A DNA stretch of 13,443 nucleotides from contig AQSC01000024.1 of the NCBI GenBank assembly GCA_000402775.1, positions 1-13,443 of the forward strand. The letters are read 5' to 3'. Source of the DNA: Euryarchaeota archaeon SCGC AAA252-I15 (GTDB taxonomy: Archaea > Altiarchaeota > Altiarchaeia > IMC4 > SCGC-AAA252-I15). How positions within the stretch are numbered: the stretch's first letter is position 1; every line of letters begins with the position of its first letter. The notes below the pieces were generated by a model. That model did not search any database, was not told where the DNA came from, and was given only the letters and a program-made list of their open reading frames with translations. Below, one piece after another: positions 1 through 7,700 of this stretch. The position numbers were made by a program, and so were the translations under genes.

Positions 1-262
1 GGATCGTGTTGAAGTAATGTGAATCCTTTCTCGTCGTAGCGGGGTATCAGGTGCCAGTGCACGTGGTTCACCTCGTCCATGTAGAGTAGGTAGATTTTTT
101 CGACGTTTAAGGTCTTGATGAGCGCGTTTCGCACGATGTCCACAACATCCATCAGATACTCGTACTCCCGTCTGCTCAAGCAAGGCAAACGTAAAGAGAC
201 TCATCCTCATAAATAATAGCCTCGGGAAAAGGGTCCGGCAGTCTAGAATTAGATTCAATCAT
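1..262 (-). pseudogene. HIT-family nucleotide-binding protein, disrupted and cut by the window edge
   Basis: HIT proteins are nucleotide hydrolases/transferases that act through a histidine triad. The minus strand starts at ATG 262 and reads MIESNSRLPDPFPEA, then a stretch ending YVCLA, and stops at TGA 176-178. In another frame, from about 179 to position 1, it resumes with LSRREYEYLMDVV and continues to NHVHWHLIPRYDEKGF, which holds an intact H-x-H-x-H active-site motif. Both parts fit one HIT protein, but the segment expected between them (a TKGH-like glycine loop and a strand, roughly 20-25 residues by my memory of the family) is absent and the frame changes there. An internal deletion fits better than a single-base error. 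The 3' end lies outside the window. The ATG overlaps the end of the small upstream ORF by 8 nt, which suggests former co-transcription. The family call is confident; pseudogene status is inferred from this one sequence. Confidence 0.75.
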
Positions 263-449
263 TTCTTATCTTAAATGCTTTTTTAACGTGTCTGAAAAGT
301 GCACACCCGTTTCCGAGCTGCTGAGTGCTTAAAAGGTCAGACCCTGTGAAGGGGCCGCCATGAATACCTTGAAAAACCTGGTTGGCAAGTCTTGTTAAAC
401 CACTAAAGTCTCCTGACTCTACTGCACCGGGACGGACAACATGCACCAT
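255..449 (-). CDS. Small unidentified ORF (64 aa) between eL39 and the HIT gene
   Basis: I do not recognise this protein. ATG 449 opens a 64-codon frame with the middle motif NQVFQGIHGGPFTGSD and a basic end, RHVKKAFKIRND. Its stop overlaps the HIT start by 8 nt, the usual picture of coupled genes. It lies 51 nt downstream of the eL39 stop. The frame stays open upstream of the ATG to the eL39 stop region, but that extension has no ATG. Codon choice looks plausible for the neighbourhood. No signal peptide, membrane segment or cysteine pair is visible. It could be a real small protein, a remnant of a larger gene, or a chance frame over a non-coding RNA. Confidence 0.35.
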   Translation of the reverse strand: MVHVVRPGAVESGDFSGLTRLANQVFQGIHGGPFTGSDLLSTQQLGNGCALFRHVKKAFKIRND

Positions 450-500
450 ACAATAATTATAGTAATCAGATAAAATAAGGTCGTCTTTGAACTGGTGTTG

Positions 501-656
501 CTAGAATATGTTGTCGCGTCTCCAGTGGCGGCCGCTTTTCGGGCTGTTTCTGACTTTACGGTTTGTTTTCGCGAAAACCCATACGGGAGCGCGTTTTCTC
601 GTGCGGTTTGCAACCGACAGAATCCTTTTCATAAGCGGGGTTTTATTCCGAGCCAT
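501..656 (-). CDS. rpl39e: Large-subunit ribosomal protein eL39 (L39e)
   Basis: eL39 is a tiny basic protein of the archaeal and eukaryotic large ribosomal subunit that lines the exit tunnel. The minus strand from ATG 656 to TAG 503-501 encodes 51 residues, the family's normal length. It begins MARNKTPLMKRILSVANR, then RAPVWVFAKTNRKVR, and ends SGRHWRRDNIF. The signature elements are P-x-W-V, K-T-N-R-K-V-R, the proline-lysine turn and the terminal H-W-R-R. The gene is easily missed because of its size, and overlapping frames on both strands look like longer ORFs. It is transcribed divergently from nmd3, another large-subunit factor. In many archaea eL39 is followed by eL31 and eIF6; here neither follows. 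A TATA box lies 26 nt upstream and a GAGG stretch sits just before the ATG. Confidence 0.93.
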   Translation of the reverse strand: MARNKTPLMKRILSVANRTRKRAPVWVFAKTNRKVRNSPKSGRHWRRDNIF

Positions 657-695
657 TGTTCCTCTAATATAGGATAAGATTATATAAATACTAAA
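657..695. promoter_or_regulatory. Divergent promoter region between eL39 and nmd3
   Basis: The 39 bp between the two ATGs is AT-rich and appears to hold two overlapping archaeal promoters. For the minus strand, TTTATATAA (688-680 on the plus strand) is centred about 26 nt upstream of the eL39 ATG at 656. For the plus strand, CTAATATAG (664-672) is centred about 27 nt upstream of the nmd3 ATG at 696. These distances match the usual TATA-to-start spacing, so both transcripts would have very short or no leaders. The elements are seen; their use is inferred. Confidence 0.55.
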
Positions 696-1628
696 ATGTT
701 TTGCCCGAAATGCGGAAGAAAAGGCGGTGGCATATGCTTAAAGTGCCTGCTTGAGGAAAACCCGGTTAGAATCCACAAAAAGGGTATCGCAGTCTGCGGT
801 TGCGGTCGGATCAAGCACAAAAATAAGTGGATAAAGGATTTGTTGGAGATGCTCACTCCTTTAACTGTGAAAATTGTGGAATTTCCAGACGGAATTGAAG
901 TTGAGGGGGTAAAAATTACCCCTAAAAAAATAGGGAAAACCGTGGAGTGGGATGCAGAATTTAATCTCTCCTATAATGATGAGAAAATTGTGAAAACCAT
1001 TTCATTGTCGGCACCAAGAATTGATCAAACCTGCCAGTCATGCAAAATGGGCTCTTCCGGATATTATGAGGCAGTCCTTCAGATTAGGGGGAAGCCGCCC
1101 CCCATCCTCCCGGACATCAACGAGGTTTCAAACGTCAGTGAATCGAAAAACGGGGTGGACTTCCAATTAAAATCAAGTTCTTACGCGAAACAAATGGCTG
1201 CCAAGTATAGGAAAAGCGGTTTTATTGTGAATGAATCCAAGAAAACTTTCGGGCAGAAAGACGGGTTGGAGATTTACAGGATATATTATTCTGTGAAACC
1301 CTTTCCTTTCAAAGCAGGAGACGTAATCGAATTTAAAGGTAAGACATACCAGATTACTTCAATTGGAGCGAACACACGTCTTATTGAAGTCTCCAATAAT
1401 CAATTGAAGAAGGTGCCTTTGAAAGACCTTTTTAACGCGGTTTTAGTCGCCGGAAAAAAAGAGCTTAAACATGTTTTGGTTTCTAATGCTTCTCCCAGTG
1501 GAGTTCAGGCTGTCGATACTTCAACGGGTAGGCTATTTGATTTTGGCTTAAATCCCGGCTTTAAGGAGGGGGATGAAGGTTTGTTACTAGAGCATGGGGG
1601 GAAATCATTTTTATTGAAGGAGGTTTGA
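696..1628 (+). CDS. nmd3: Nmd3-family large ribosomal subunit factor
   Basis: Nmd3 in eukaryotes is the adaptor for export of the 60S subunit; archaeal homologues bind the large subunit in late assembly. The 310-residue protein begins MFCPKCGRK, with zinc-binding pairs C3/C6, C14/C17, C34/C36 and C113/C116. The family hallmark GYYEAVLQIRG follows at about 122-132. The C-terminal half has an SH3/KOW-like segment from about 205 (FKAGDVIEFKGKTY), in line with the eIF5A-like region of Nmd3. The start is fixed by the first CPKC sitting at residue 3. The third cysteine pair is C-G-C rather than C-x-x-C. It heads a four-gene operon; the next gene starts 10 nt after its stop. Its pairing with the divergent eL39 gene makes sense for ribosome assembly. 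The rest of the operon concerns membranes and sugars, so co-transcription does not imply shared function. Confidence 0.88.
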   Translation: MFCPKCGRKGGGICLKCLLEENPVRIHKKGIAVCGCGRIKHKNKWIKDLLEMLTPLTVKIVEFPDGIEVEGVKITPKKIGKTVEWDAEFNLSYNDEKIVKTISLSAPRIDQTCQSCKMGSSGYYEAVLQIRGKPPPILPDINEVSNVSESKNGVDFQLKSSSYAKQMAAKYRKSGFIVNESKKTFGQKDGLEIYRIYYSVKPFPFKAGDVIEFKGKTYQITSIGANTRLIEVSNNQLKKVPLKDLFNAVLVAGKKELKHVLVSNASPSGVQAVDTSTGRLFDFGLNPGFKEGDEGLLLEHGGKSFLLKEV

Positions 1629-1638
1629 TGGTATTACA

Positions 1639-2322
1639 ATGGAAGAGCAGAAGCGTTTTTGGATTATTCTCGCCTTAGTGTTTGTTGTTTATGGGGGGTA
1701 CCTTGCATTTTCAATGGGGTATTTTACCTCAGGGTCGGATACTCCGCCTGCTCCGGTTAAAAGCGAGGTCACTGGGCCTTCCTCCTCAGCACCCGAACAC
1801 ATACAGGATTTTGTCGACGCGAATGTCAATTTAGTCGACATTTCAATGGAAATCAGCCAAAAACAGACTCAATTCAGCACCGCTCAGGCAAAATTGTATG
1901 AACTAGGGTTTAATGAATTAGACGAAAACGAGAGGAGTAAGGCTGTTGAGGATGCGTTGATTGTTGTAGATTCGAATGAGAAGCTTTTAAACGAAATCAT
2001 CGAGCTTAACAATCAGGAGGACTATCAAATCAACGAGCTTGCATCCCTTGTTGAAAAACTTGTAGGCCCTGAAGGGCAGGCTGCCCGCAATATCGTGGTG
2101 AATCTTAAAAAACAGAATTATTTCAAGGCACAATATTTCATCGAGTCTCAAGTTCTTTTAAATCAAACTCAATGGAATCTTTTGAAGGTGAGGGATAACG
2201 AGTTGGACGGGCTGGTTGAATTAGACCACTCCCAAGCTAAAGGATATCTTATGAACCAGATTAATTCCATGGATGATGCTAAGAAGGCTGCCGAACAATT
2301 CAAGGCTATTATGTCAAAATGA
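1639..2322 (+). CDS. Membrane-anchored helical protein of unknown function (227 aa)
   Basis: I do not recognise a named family. Residues 7-29 form one hydrophobic segment (WIILALVFVVYGGYLAF) after a short charged start, so the protein is probably anchored by its N-terminus. A Pro/Ser/Thr-rich linker follows (about 32-52). The remainder, roughly 55-227, is polar and strongly helical, with many Glu, Gln, Asn and Leu, like a helical bundle or coiled coil. By the positive-inside rule the soluble part probably lies outside. A purine-rich AAGGAGGT (1617-1624) is 14 nt upstream of ATG 1639, rather far; it is nearer to an out-of-frame ATG at 1628, which encodes nothing recognisable. The stop overlaps the next gene's ATG (ATGA), implying translational coupling with the glycosyltransferase. 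Confidence 0.7.
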   Translation: MEEQKRFWIILALVFVVYGGYLAFSMGYFTSGSDTPPAPVKSEVTGPSSSAPEHIQDFVDANVNLVDISMEISQKQTQFSTAQAKLYELGFNELDENERSKAVEDALIVVDSNEKLLNEIIELNNQEDYQINELASLVEKLVGPEGQAARNIVVNLKKQNYFKAQYFIESQVLLNQTQWNLLKVRDNELDGLVELDHSQAKGYLMNQINSMDDAKKAAEQFKAIMSK

Positions 2323-3251
2323 AGGTTGTAGTTGCAATCCCTGCTTTCAATGAGGAAAATACTATAGGAGAAGTTGTTGCCAGCATACCAAGAGACATCG
2401 CAGATAAGGTTGAAGTTGTCGTGATTGATGACGGCTCAACCGACAACACGGTTTCTGAGGCGAAAAAAGCAGGTGCAGACAAGATCGTCTCGCACAACCA
2501 GAATCTGGGCTTAGGCTGGGCGTTCAAACGGGGGCTTTCCGAAGGAATCGAGCTTGGAGGCGACATTATAATAAACATTGACGCTGACGGACAGTATGTT
2601 GGTGAGGAGATTAGAAAACTCGTCAAGCCGATTATGGACGGGAAAGCGGATATTGTTTTAGGCTCAAGGTTCGCAGGCAAAATCGAACATATGACGTACA
2701 CTAAAAGAGTGGGGAATTTCATCGCAACCAAGATGACCCGGTTCTTATCGTCGGCAAAGATTACGGACGCTCAAACAGGTTTCAGGGCTTTTTCCCGGGA
2801 TGCTGCAATGAGGATGAACATCCTGTCTTCATACACCTACACCCAAGAAACTATTATTCAGGCATCGCATCAGGGACTTTCCATCCGGGAGGTTCCGGTA
2901 ACATTTAAAAAGAGGACGGGTGAATCCCGGCTTATTTCAAACGTTTTTTTGTATGCCGCAAAGTGCGGTTACGCCATGTTGAAGACTTATCTAGATTACA
3001 AGCCGTTGAGACCGTTCACTTTTATGGGTTGCCTGATAATCCTTTCGGGATTCATCTCAGGCCTCATCGGTGGTCTCAAATACCTTATAATCGGATTCTC
3101 GACCAACCAGATACCATACCTCATAGTCTCTGTCATCCTCCTTATAGTCGGATTTCAGTTGATAATACTTGGCATCGTCACCGACATGGTAAATTCAAAC
3201 CGAAGGATTCTGGACGAGATAATTTATAACGTGAGGAGAAGGAAAGCGTAG
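2319..3251 (+). CDS. GT2 glycosyltransferase, polyprenyl-phosphate type, with two C-terminal membrane segments
   Basis: This enzyme probably transfers a sugar from a nucleotide donor to a polyprenyl (dolichyl) phosphate on the cytoplasmic face, giving a lipid-linked sugar for surface glycosylation. The 310-residue protein starts with a GT-A fold: MKVVVAIPAFNEENTIGEV, the DDGS nucleotide-sugar motif at 37-40 and the metal-binding DAD at 88-90. Family elements GSRFAG and TDAQTGFRAFSRDA follow. After the catalytic domain, KPLRPFTF leads into two membrane helices (about 233-258 and 264-290) and a basic tail, NVRRRKA. This layout matches GtrB/DPM1-like enzymes with a membrane anchor, including archaeal Agl enzymes. 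The ATG overlaps the preceding stop by 4 nt; the next gene follows about 20-30 nt later. The sugar cannot be read from the sequence. Confidence 0.88.
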   Translation: MKVVVAIPAFNEENTIGEVVASIPRDIADKVEVVVIDDGSTDNTVSEAKKAGADKIVSHNQNLGLGWAFKRGLSEGIELGGDIIINIDADGQYVGEEIRKLVKPIMDGKADIVLGSRFAGKIEHMTYTKRVGNFIATKMTRFLSSAKITDAQTGFRAFSRDAAMRMNILSSYTYTQETIIQASHQGLSIREVPVTFKKRTGESRLISNVFLYAAKCGYAMLKTYLDYKPLRPFTFMGCLIILSGFISGLIGGLKYLIIGFSTNQIPYLIVSVILLIVGFQLIILGIVTDMVNSNRRILDEIIYNVRRRKA

Positions 3252-3271
3252 CACCGTAAAAAAAATTTTCC

Positions 3272-4714
3272 GTGTTTGACATGAAGATTTTTCTCGTAAA
3301 CCCACCGTTCATAGAAGTCTACGGCCCCTACAGGGAAGCTGCAAAGCTCGGAGCCCAACCCCAGATGCCTTTAGGGTTGGCTTATATTGCGGCAGTGGCA
3401 AGGGATTTAGGTCACGATGTTGTTTTACTCGACGCTGATGTTGAGGGTCTATCCATTGATAAGGTTGTGGAAAAAGTTGGGGATGCGAAACCCGATCTAG
3501 TGGGTGTTTCAGCGACAACACCGATTTATTCCAATGGAAGGGAAATTCTTGAGAAGGTTAAGGAGGTCAATGGCGAGATAACGACCGTTCTCGGAGGATT
3601 CCACATTACAGCTCTGCCCAAGGAGACCATGGAGGAGTCTGAGGCCGTAGATTACGGGATAATAGGGGAGGGGGAGGATACCTTCAAGGAATTGATTGAC
3701 GTTTTATGTGGGAGAAAAGATGTGAAGGATACTGCCGGTTTAGCTTACCGGGATGAGAAGGGTAGGATAACGGTTAATAAGAGACGGAAGCCAATACAAA
3801 ACTTGGAGTCTGTACCTTACCCCGCAAGGGACTTACTGAAGACTGGGCGGTATATTTGGGGCATTCCGGGTAAAGGCCTTGTTCCCGTAACCTCGATAAT
3901 TACTACTAGGGGTTGTCCTTTTCAATGTATTTTCTGTGGCGTCGACACGATGTTCCCAGGTAAACCGCGGTACAGGCTAGTGGATGATATTTTGGATGAG
4001 ATTGAATCAGTCATAAGCCTGTTTTCGATTAATCACTTCATGTTTTCGGATGACACCCTTACTTTGAATAAAGAGCGGGTTTTGCGGTTTTGCAGGCAAG
4101 TGAGGAAAAGAGGCTTGGATTTCACTTTTGAGGGGTATACTAGAGCAGACTGTGTTGACAAGGAGATTTTACAAGAGCTTAAGAGTGTTGGCTTGTTGAG
4201 GTTGAGTTTCGGCGTTGAATCGGGAAACCAAAAGATTCTTGACGCAATAAAGAAGGGTACAACACTCGGCCAGTTGAAGAGGGCGTATGAATGGTGCAGT
4301 GAATTGGGCATTGAATCTCGCTGCTCTTTGATGATAGGCCACCCCTTTGAGACTAGGGAGACTGTGGAGGAGACTTTGAAGTTTGTGACTCGCGAGCTTA
4401 AGGTTTATCAAGCTTACGTTAACATTACGACCCCGTACCCCGGGTCTGAATTGTATGAATTGGCGAAAGAGGGTTACGGCGGTTTGAGGTTGCTAACTGA
4501 TGACTGGTCCCAATACAGACGGTATGGTAAGGCTGTCATGGAGATGAACGACTTGGATTCTAAAGACTTGGTTAGATTGCAGAAGAAATTTTACTTAAGA
4601 TTTTACCTAAGACCCCACATCATAGTGTATAATATTCGACGGGCGGGATTTAAGGCAGCGTTGGTTAACACAATCGGATTTCTTAGAAGTGTTTTCTCCC
4701 GTGAGAAATCCTAA
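3272..4714 (+). CDS. B12-binding-domain radical SAM enzyme
   Basis: Members use a 4Fe-4S cluster and S-adenosylmethionine, usually with cobalamin, for radical methylation, cyclisation or similar changes on lipids, cofactors and natural products. The N-terminal ~150 residues form a cobalamin-binding Rossmann-like domain: KIFLVNPP at the start, MPLGLAYIAA, GVSATTP, and GEGED near 132. The radical SAM core carries the cluster motif CPFQCIFC, with C215, C219 and C222 counted from GTG 3272. GVESGNQKILDAI near 315 is typical of the core. A basic C-terminal tail rich in Tyr, Phe and Arg follows. The frame opens at GTG 3272, but ATG 3281 gives the canonical MKIFLVNPP start and is more likely. Its place after a glycosyltransferase suggests a substrate in membrane lipid or glycan metabolism. 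Archaeal lipid enzymes such as GDGT ring synthases belong to this broad family, but I cannot assign that role. It converges on the next gene with one base between stops. Confidence 0.88.
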   Translation: MFDMKIFLVNPPFIEVYGPYREAAKLGAQPQMPLGLAYIAAVARDLGHDVVLLDADVEGLSIDKVVEKVGDAKPDLVGVSATTPIYSNGREILEKVKEVNGEITTVLGGFHITALPKETMEESEAVDYGIIGEGEDTFKELIDVLCGRKDVKDTAGLAYRDEKGRITVNKRRKPIQNLESVPYPARDLLKTGRYIWGIPGKGLVPVTSIITTRGCPFQCIFCGVDTMFPGKPRYRLVDDILDEIESVISLFSINHFMFSDDTLTLNKERVLRFCRQVRKRGLDFTFEGYTRADCVDKEILQELKSVGLLRLSFGVESGNQKILDAIKKGTTLGQLKRAYEWCSELGIESRCSLMIGHPFETRETVEETLKFVTRELKVYQAYVNITTPYPGSELYELAKEGYGGLRLLTDDWSQYRRYGKAVMEMNDLDSKDLVRLQKKFYLRFYLRPHIIVYNIRRAGFKAALVNTIGFLRSVFSREKS

Positions 4715-4715
4715 T

Positions 4716-7700
4716 TTAACCGGTAATATTATAGAGGAATATTGAGTAGCCGATCTTCTTGTAGGGTGTTTGATTTAGAAGCCACCCATTGCATTCAGTA
4801 TCCCTTAAAAGATTTGCTACGTGGATGGCAATAACCCCGGATTGTTCACCGCATTCAAGAGGCTTATAACTTAAACCATAGTATCCTGGGTCGGCAGTAT
4901 TATATTTACTGTAATACAAGTTGGTTATGTTGTTTTCATTCACATAACCTGCCAAACCCAACATGTCCTGACCCCAGTCTAAGTCGCTTACGACCACAAA
5001 CCGATATCCTTTGTCAGCTCCCCCCGCAAATGCATTGAAGTATGAAATGTAATGCGGGTAAATCGAAAGCGAAGAATAAATGTAGATTATACAGAGAGTG
5101 TAGAGGATTCTTCTATCTAGTTCACTTACTATGCGAGAAGCATAGACGAATAGTAGGGGGAATGTGGGGAGCGCGTGCCTTAATCCTATATTGACGTTTC
5201 CTTGCGATAGAATTATGAAGTAGACGAATACTGGAATCACGATGAATAGTATGTCTAAAATGTTTGTCTTTTTCCTGAAATGCTGGATGGTCGCTATGAG
5301 AAGGAATAAGAGCAAGGGTATGGGATTTTTGATAAGGAAGACGAGGGGGTAGTAGAACCAGAATCCACTACCCATTACTTTCCCTAAAAAAAATGTGGGA
5401 TGGCCTCGTGCACTGTGATACATTCCGTAATCCATGCCCAACACGTATGCGTATGGAAGCGGGACCAGAATGTCATTAAGCGGTGTTACTTGGAGAATTC
5501 TACCAATTGGACTTAAAAGTTGATAAGATTTTAACGGTCGCAAAGTCCCCTGGAGACCGTAGGCAAGGTTTATGACGAGCAATGCTGAAACTATTAAAAT
5601 CAGGATCCGGGAGACATACTTTTTCAAGAAATTTTTTGTGGAAGAACTTTCCTTTATAGAATACGCGAAAACCATGATCAGGTAGACGGGTACTAGCATT
5701 AATGCAGATATCTTCGACACTAATGCCAGTCCAAAAGAAAGTTGTGAAAGAAATAGGTTTAGAGCCGACGGGTTACGCGCGTTAACCCACAGATAGTATA
5801 CTGCAATGAACATGAAACAGGTACCGCCCAAGTCGGTCGTCACAAGCTGGGAGTGCGCCAGTATATTGGGATTCAAAACATAGAGGAAGAGCGAGAAAAA
5901 ACCCGCCTTAAAACCGAAAAGTTTTGTGGCCCAAGTAAATACGTAAGCTGCAAGAAGTACGGATAAAAGTATTATTGCCAATCGAGTTAAGAAAATGGCC
6001 TGACCAGTCTTCTCATAATCTCCGTATAGTAGCCTATTTCCCAGAGTCCAATGACTGGTCTTATACCAGTCTACACTGTCTCTCGAAAACTTAAGCCCGT
6101 CAATAAATAGCAATGGAAAAGCCCCAATAGAGCGGACAAGCGGCGGATGCTCCATCGATGATAAACCCCCCAACCTGAATTCACCTTCCGCGATATAAGC
6201 GTATCCCCCTCCGATATGGCCTGGCTCGTCATAAGTCGGATTTTTATAGCCCATGCTTAACACGCATTGGAATACAAGCAGGCTTAAAAGGAGTAGTATT
6301 GCGATAATTTTCTTTCCGTCCAGATTCAGCTTGTAGAGGATAGTATGGAAAATATTAAACAGGAATATTAGGGGTAGTAGCACTATAATGCGCGATGCAA
6401 TCAAGTTTCCGCTGCCCATGTCTGTTTTAGCTTTAACCAAGTACTCTGGACCCACAAGTTTCGCGTCTGCCCAGTTGGCGTGGTCTCCGTATCCTCCGCG
6501 GTCGCCGCCGTCTGTTACGACCAGCTTAAGCTCGGAGACGTTTTCCACCGAAGCGATAATGCTGTCAGGGCCCATGCCTTTTTTCAAAAGCCTAGTTTCA
6601 GCCAGGAGTTTCCCGTCACCATAAACTTGAAAGACGACACTTCCATACTGCACTTCATCATCCACTCCAACAAAACTCACGAAACGAGAAGCCTTCAAAC
6701 CACGCAAATCATAAACAATCTCAGAATGAGAGTGAGTGCCCAAACCACGGCAAAAATACTCTCCGTTAATGAAAAGGGAATTATCACCCACACTACCCGC
6801 ATAAGTTAATACACCCCAACCCTGCCTTGCGGAAACAGGAAGAAGATCGCTCAAATACAAAACACCCTCTTCACTATTACAAAAATTCGGGTTGGGAGCA
6901 AACATGAGGGAAATAAACACGATTATGATTATCAATGCCTTTCTAGTTAGATGGTTTTCGAGATAAGGTCTGGTGTTACTCCATGCGAGTTGTGTCATAT
7001 AATGTGATGCGTAAATGAATGCTGCAAGATTTACCAGGCATAGAATCAGTACTTCATTGTCTATTCCCGCAAATAAGTGTGCACCCCAATAACCGTAGTC
7101 CGATGAGAGTACGTGAACAAGGTTTAGGAAATAGGTTACAGACAACACTAGGTAACATGAAAATACTTTGCGATTGGACGTAATAATTAATGCGGCTACC
7201 GAAAGAGCATAGAATAAATACCGGTCATATATCCTTGTGGGAAGCATGAAAAAAGAGAACTCAATGAAAAAAGCAGCGAGGAAAATTGATTTACGAGACT
7301 TGGCACTAAAAAGGTAAATCAAGGTTAAAAGGTATGCAATAGAAAATAATCCCACACCCACTTTGTGATAATCTATGGGTCCAAACAGAAGTGAGTTATA
7401 TACTATATCTTGGTCGTTTAATCCAAGAAACCAGTTTGTATCATCAATATCAATACCCTTGACAATTGTGATTAACCTCCATGTGTTGTAGGCATTGCCT
7501 GTGGCGATTGGCCTGATATTTAGGGATTTTTCCCAAACCCAGAAATATATTTCTTCACCTTGACCGGAAATCAGGAAGGGTGATAGCACTATCATAAAAG
7601 TTAGAAGGGACAGTATGAGGGAATACACAACTTTTTTAGGATGATTGAAACGTAATGTATTTACTAAAAGGAGTGGGCCAATAACCAGAACTTGAAGTTT

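Noticed and set aside
339..376. Possible SRP RNA helix 8 on the plus strand
   Set aside because: Only the GGUCAG side and a GNRA loop resemble it; the conserved opposite side is absent, and no long flanking helices or full-length SRP RNA fit in the gap.
565..578. Perfect 14-bp palindrome GTTTTCGCGAAAAC, resembling an operator
   Set aside because: It lies inside the eL39 coding sequence, within the codons for the VFAKTN region, and is most simply a by-product of those codons.
573..616. GC-rich hairpins (575-609, 604-616) followed by ACA, resembling an H/ACA guide RNA or a group II intron domain IV
   Set aside because: The region is fully explained by the eL39 gene on the minus strand, and the distance from hairpin to ACA does not fit the H/ACA pocket geometry.
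419..677. Longer overlapping ORFs on both strands (minus 419-613, plus 495-677)
   Set aside because: They are out-of-frame shadows of eL39 with no recognisable protein features.
2963..3229. An 88-codon ORF inside the GT2 gene
   Set aside because: It is a shifted frame over the membrane segments of the real GT2 gene, rich in His, Pro and Arg and without family features.
6388..6809. Plus-strand ORFs opposite the middle of the giant fusion gene
   Set aside because: They are antisense shadows of the NPCBM domain on the minus strand.
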